Assembly (NCBI GenBank): GCA_016869895.1
Contig: VGDC01000081.1
Location: forward strand, 1 to 7,767
DNA: 7,767 nt
DNA from: Alphaproteobacteria bacterium
GTDB lineage: Bacteria > Pseudomonadota > Alphaproteobacteria > Rickettsiales > VGDC01
Direction of reading: 5' to 3'
Under the pieces are notes generated by a model. The model ran no database searches. It saw only the letters and a list, made by a program, of their open reading frames with translations, and had not been told where the DNA came from. Shown piece after piece: positions 6,269 to 7,767 of the stretch. The first letter of the stretch is position 1, and each line of letters opens with the position of its first letter. The translations under genes and the position numbers were made by a program.

Positions 6269-7075
6269 TACGATTTTATTCGGCAGTAATGGCTGACCTT
6301 GCGCTTCCTTCGCCATGATCTCCTGAATCGTCTTCTGCATGGCGACGTACCGCTCCGCCGTGTTCGGGTGGGTGCTGGAAAGATAGATGGAATCGGGATT
6401 ATTCGCCGCCATCTTGCGCCAGACATCCGTGCCACGGCTCACGTCGAATCCTGCGCGCGCGACGATATACATGCCCACATAATCCGCCTCGCGCTCATAG
6501 GAGGAGGAGTATTGGAGCGCACCGGCATTCGCGCCGACCTTGGTGAATTGCCCACCGGTGGACATGCCCTGCGATGCCAGCAAGGCATCCGCCGCCGCAC
6601 CTGCCAGCATCCCCAGCGACATGTTCAGCGACTGTTTGTTCACATGCTGCAACACGTTATGGGCATATTCATGGCTAAGCACGAAGGCCAGTTCTTCCTC
6701 GCCCTGCAACATATTCACCAGCCCCGCATAGACGAACACGCCCTTGCCATCGGCATAGGCATTCGGCGTGGCAGCTTCCTTTGCGGGTTCGGTGATGAGT
6801 TTGAACGGATAGTTGCACGGCTGGCCATTGGCGAGGTAGGAGCAGACATCCCCGCCCGCCTTTTCGATACGCGCGAAGATGACAGCCACCCGCTCCTGCG
6901 TGTCTTTGGAAAGCGGTGCGTCCAGCTTAGCTTTGTTGACGGATTTCACATAATCCTTCTGATAGCCCTGTTCCGTGGCGATCTCATCGCGCCCGACTTG
7001 CGGGGTATAGACCGCCGCATTCGCGCAGGCGGAGAGGATGGAAGCGACCAAAGAAAGCAGGATGAAATGACGCAT
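6260..7075 (-). CDS. M48 family zinc metalloprotease, predicted lipoprotein
   Basis: This 271-aa protein is a predicted envelope metalloprotease in the style of LoiP/BepA/Oma1-like M48 peptidases, which remove misfolded envelope proteins. A lipoprotein signal is clear: MRHFILLSLVASI then the lipobox LSAC with the lipidated cysteine at 17. The zinc site HEYAH is at 135-139 (within LSHEYAHNVLQH), and the third ligand is E196 in EREADYVGM. STHPNTAER (234-242) is the conserved M48 C-terminal block. No TPR domain follows, so it is shorter than BepA. The ATG at 7075 has AAAGG 7 nt upstream, overlapping the metH stop; the gap to metH is 11 nt, so the two are probably cotranscribed. The stop lies in the right arm of the palindromic element. 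Substrates are unknown. Confidence 0.94.
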   Translation of the reverse strand: MRHFILLSLVASILSACANAAVYTPQVGRDEIATEQGYQKDYVKSVNKAKLDAPLSKDTQERVAVIFARIEKAGGDVCSYLANGQPCNYPFKLITEPAKEAATPNAYADGKGVFVYAGLVNMLQGEEELAFVLSHEYAHNVLQHVNKQSLNMSLGMLAGAAADALLASQGMSTGGQFTKVGANAGALQYSSSYEREADYVGMYIVARAGFDVSRGTDVWRKMAANNPDSIYLSSTHPNTAERYVAMQKTIQEIMAKEAQGQPLLPNKIVAQ

Positions 7076-7082
7076 AGCGGCA

Positions 7083-7087
7083 ACCTT
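7083..7087 (-). promoter_or_regulatory. Ribosome binding site of the M48 lipoprotein gene
   Basis: On the minus strand, AAAGG follows directly from the last bases of the metH TAA stop and is 7 nt from the ATG at 7075. This places the initiation signal at the end of the upstream gene, as expected for adjacent genes on one transcript. Confidence 0.55.
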
Positions 7088-7767
7088 TAGATATTGAAAT
7101 ATTTCGCCTGTGGATGATGCACCACGATAGCCGAGGTGGATTGTTCGGGGTGCAGCTGGAATTCTTCGGAAAGCTCGATGCCGATGCGCTCCGCACCCAG
7201 CAGCTCCAGCAGCAGTTTCTGGTCTTCGAGATACGGACAGGCCGGATACCCGAAGGAATAGCGCGAGCCACGATAACCCTGCTTCAATAAAGCGTCCATA
7301 TCGCGCGCATCCTCATGGCCGAAGCCCAGCTCCGCGCGGATGCGTTTATGGGTGTATTCCGCCAATGCCTCGGCGATTTCCACGCCCAGACCATGCAGAT
7401 AGAGATAATCCTGATAGCGATTATTCTCGAACCATTCGCGCGCCACATCCGCCACCGTCTGTCCTGCGGTGACGACCTGTAACCCGATCACATCGCGTTC
7501 ACCGGTGGAGACATCACGGAAGAAATCCGCCACGCAGATGCCGCCGTCCTTATCCTGTCGGGGCAGGTCGAACCGGCCTATTTCCTTCGCATGGTCTACG
7601 GGGTCGAAGATGACCAGTGCATTGCCATCCGCATTACAGGGGAAATAGCCGTAAGCCGCTTGCGGCTGGAGAATGTTGTTCTCTTCGCATTCCTTGAGGA
7701 GGCGGGTGAGGATAGGGCGCACTTCGGCTTCCACCCATTTCCAGTATTCATCCAGCGTCTTGCCCTG
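7087..7767 (-). CDS. metH: Methionine synthase MetH, C-terminal activation domain (runs off the right edge)
   Basis: MetH is the cobalamin-dependent methionine synthase, moving a methyl group from methyltetrahydrofolate to homocysteine. The visible 226 residues are most of the C-terminal AdoMet-binding domain, which rebuilds methylcobalamin after accidental oxidation. The frame is open to base 7767, starting QGKTLDEYWKW; a GTG at 7734 is internal and not a start. Motifs are YGYFPC (39-44), HGLGVEIAEALAEY (125-138), RYSFGYPACP (169-178, containing the AdoMet-binding RxxxG) and STSAIVVHHPQAKYF (210-224). The end AKYFNI closely follows the last motif, shorter than E. coli MetH, which has an added tail. 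The homocysteine, folate and cobalamin domains would lie beyond the window. A split MetH with a separate activation-domain protein cannot be ruled out. It lies 11 nt upstream of the M48 gene. Confidence 0.95.
   Translation of the reverse strand, partial: QGKTLDEYWKWVEAEVRPILTRLLKECEENNILQPQAAYGYFPCNADGNALVIFDPVDHAKEIGRFDLPRQDKDGGICVADFFRDVSTGERDVIGLQVVTAGQTVADVAREWFENNRYQDYLYLHGLGVEIAEALAEYTHKRIRAELGFGHEDARDMDALLKQGYRGSRYSFGYPACPYLEDQKLLLELLGAERIGIELSEEFQLHPEQSTSAIVVHHPQAKYFNI

Noticed and set aside
1..7767. CRISPR array, transposase, tRNA, phage or toxin-antitoxin genes
   Set aside because: I found no spaced direct repeats, transposase motifs, clover-leaf sequences or small gene pairs. The genes account for nearly all of the window.

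Overview
The window is ordinary chromosomal housekeeping DNA, most likely from an alphaproteobacterium. The evidence is a SecA start facing a secreted parvulin isomerase and argJ-mutT, a back-to-back pair of an NDUFAF5/BioC-like methyltransferase and ComF, a MetH C-terminus of the RYSFGYPACP type, and GC-rich coding with little intergenic space. The species cannot be named from the sequence alone. I see no mobile element, phage gene, CRISPR array, toxin-antitoxin pair, tRNA or rRNA.

Layout, left to right. Positions 1-1146 (minus) hold the first 382 codons of secA, running off the left edge. Positions 1147-1319 are a divergent promoter region with a good promoter candidate for each side. Positions 1320-4517 (plus) hold a compact four-gene run: a signal-peptide-bearing parvulin-type PPIase, argJ (arginine biosynthesis), a MutT-type Nudix hydrolase and a MAPEG membrane protein. 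Gaps are 6 nt, about 100 nt (hairpin-rich, between argJ and mutT) and a 4-nt ATGA overlap. Positions 4514-5383 (minus) encode the NDUFAF5-like methyltransferase, whose stop overlaps the MAPEG stop. Positions 5409-6170 (plus) encode ComF, starting 25 nt from the methyltransferase start. Positions 6171-6259 are a convergent gap dominated by inverted repeats. Positions 6260-7075 (minus) encode an M48 metalloprotease lipoprotein, and 7087-7767 (minus) encode the C-terminal 226 codons of metH, running off the right edge. The last two look like one transcript, metH first.

Functional themes are loose. SecA, the PPIase and the M48 lipoprotein all concern export and envelope protein quality. ArgJ and MetH are amino-acid biosynthesis. 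MutT and ComF concern nucleotides/DNA. The methyltransferase is probably a respiratory complex I assembly factor by family resemblance.

No undescribed multi-gene system is visible. The points most worth a second look are the two structured intergenic elements (3594-3690 and 6185-6268), the Gly-Thr self-cleavage site of ArgJ, a Gly-to-Asp change in the MutT Nudix box, and the bacterial NDUFAF5 homologue with its tightly packed neighbours.
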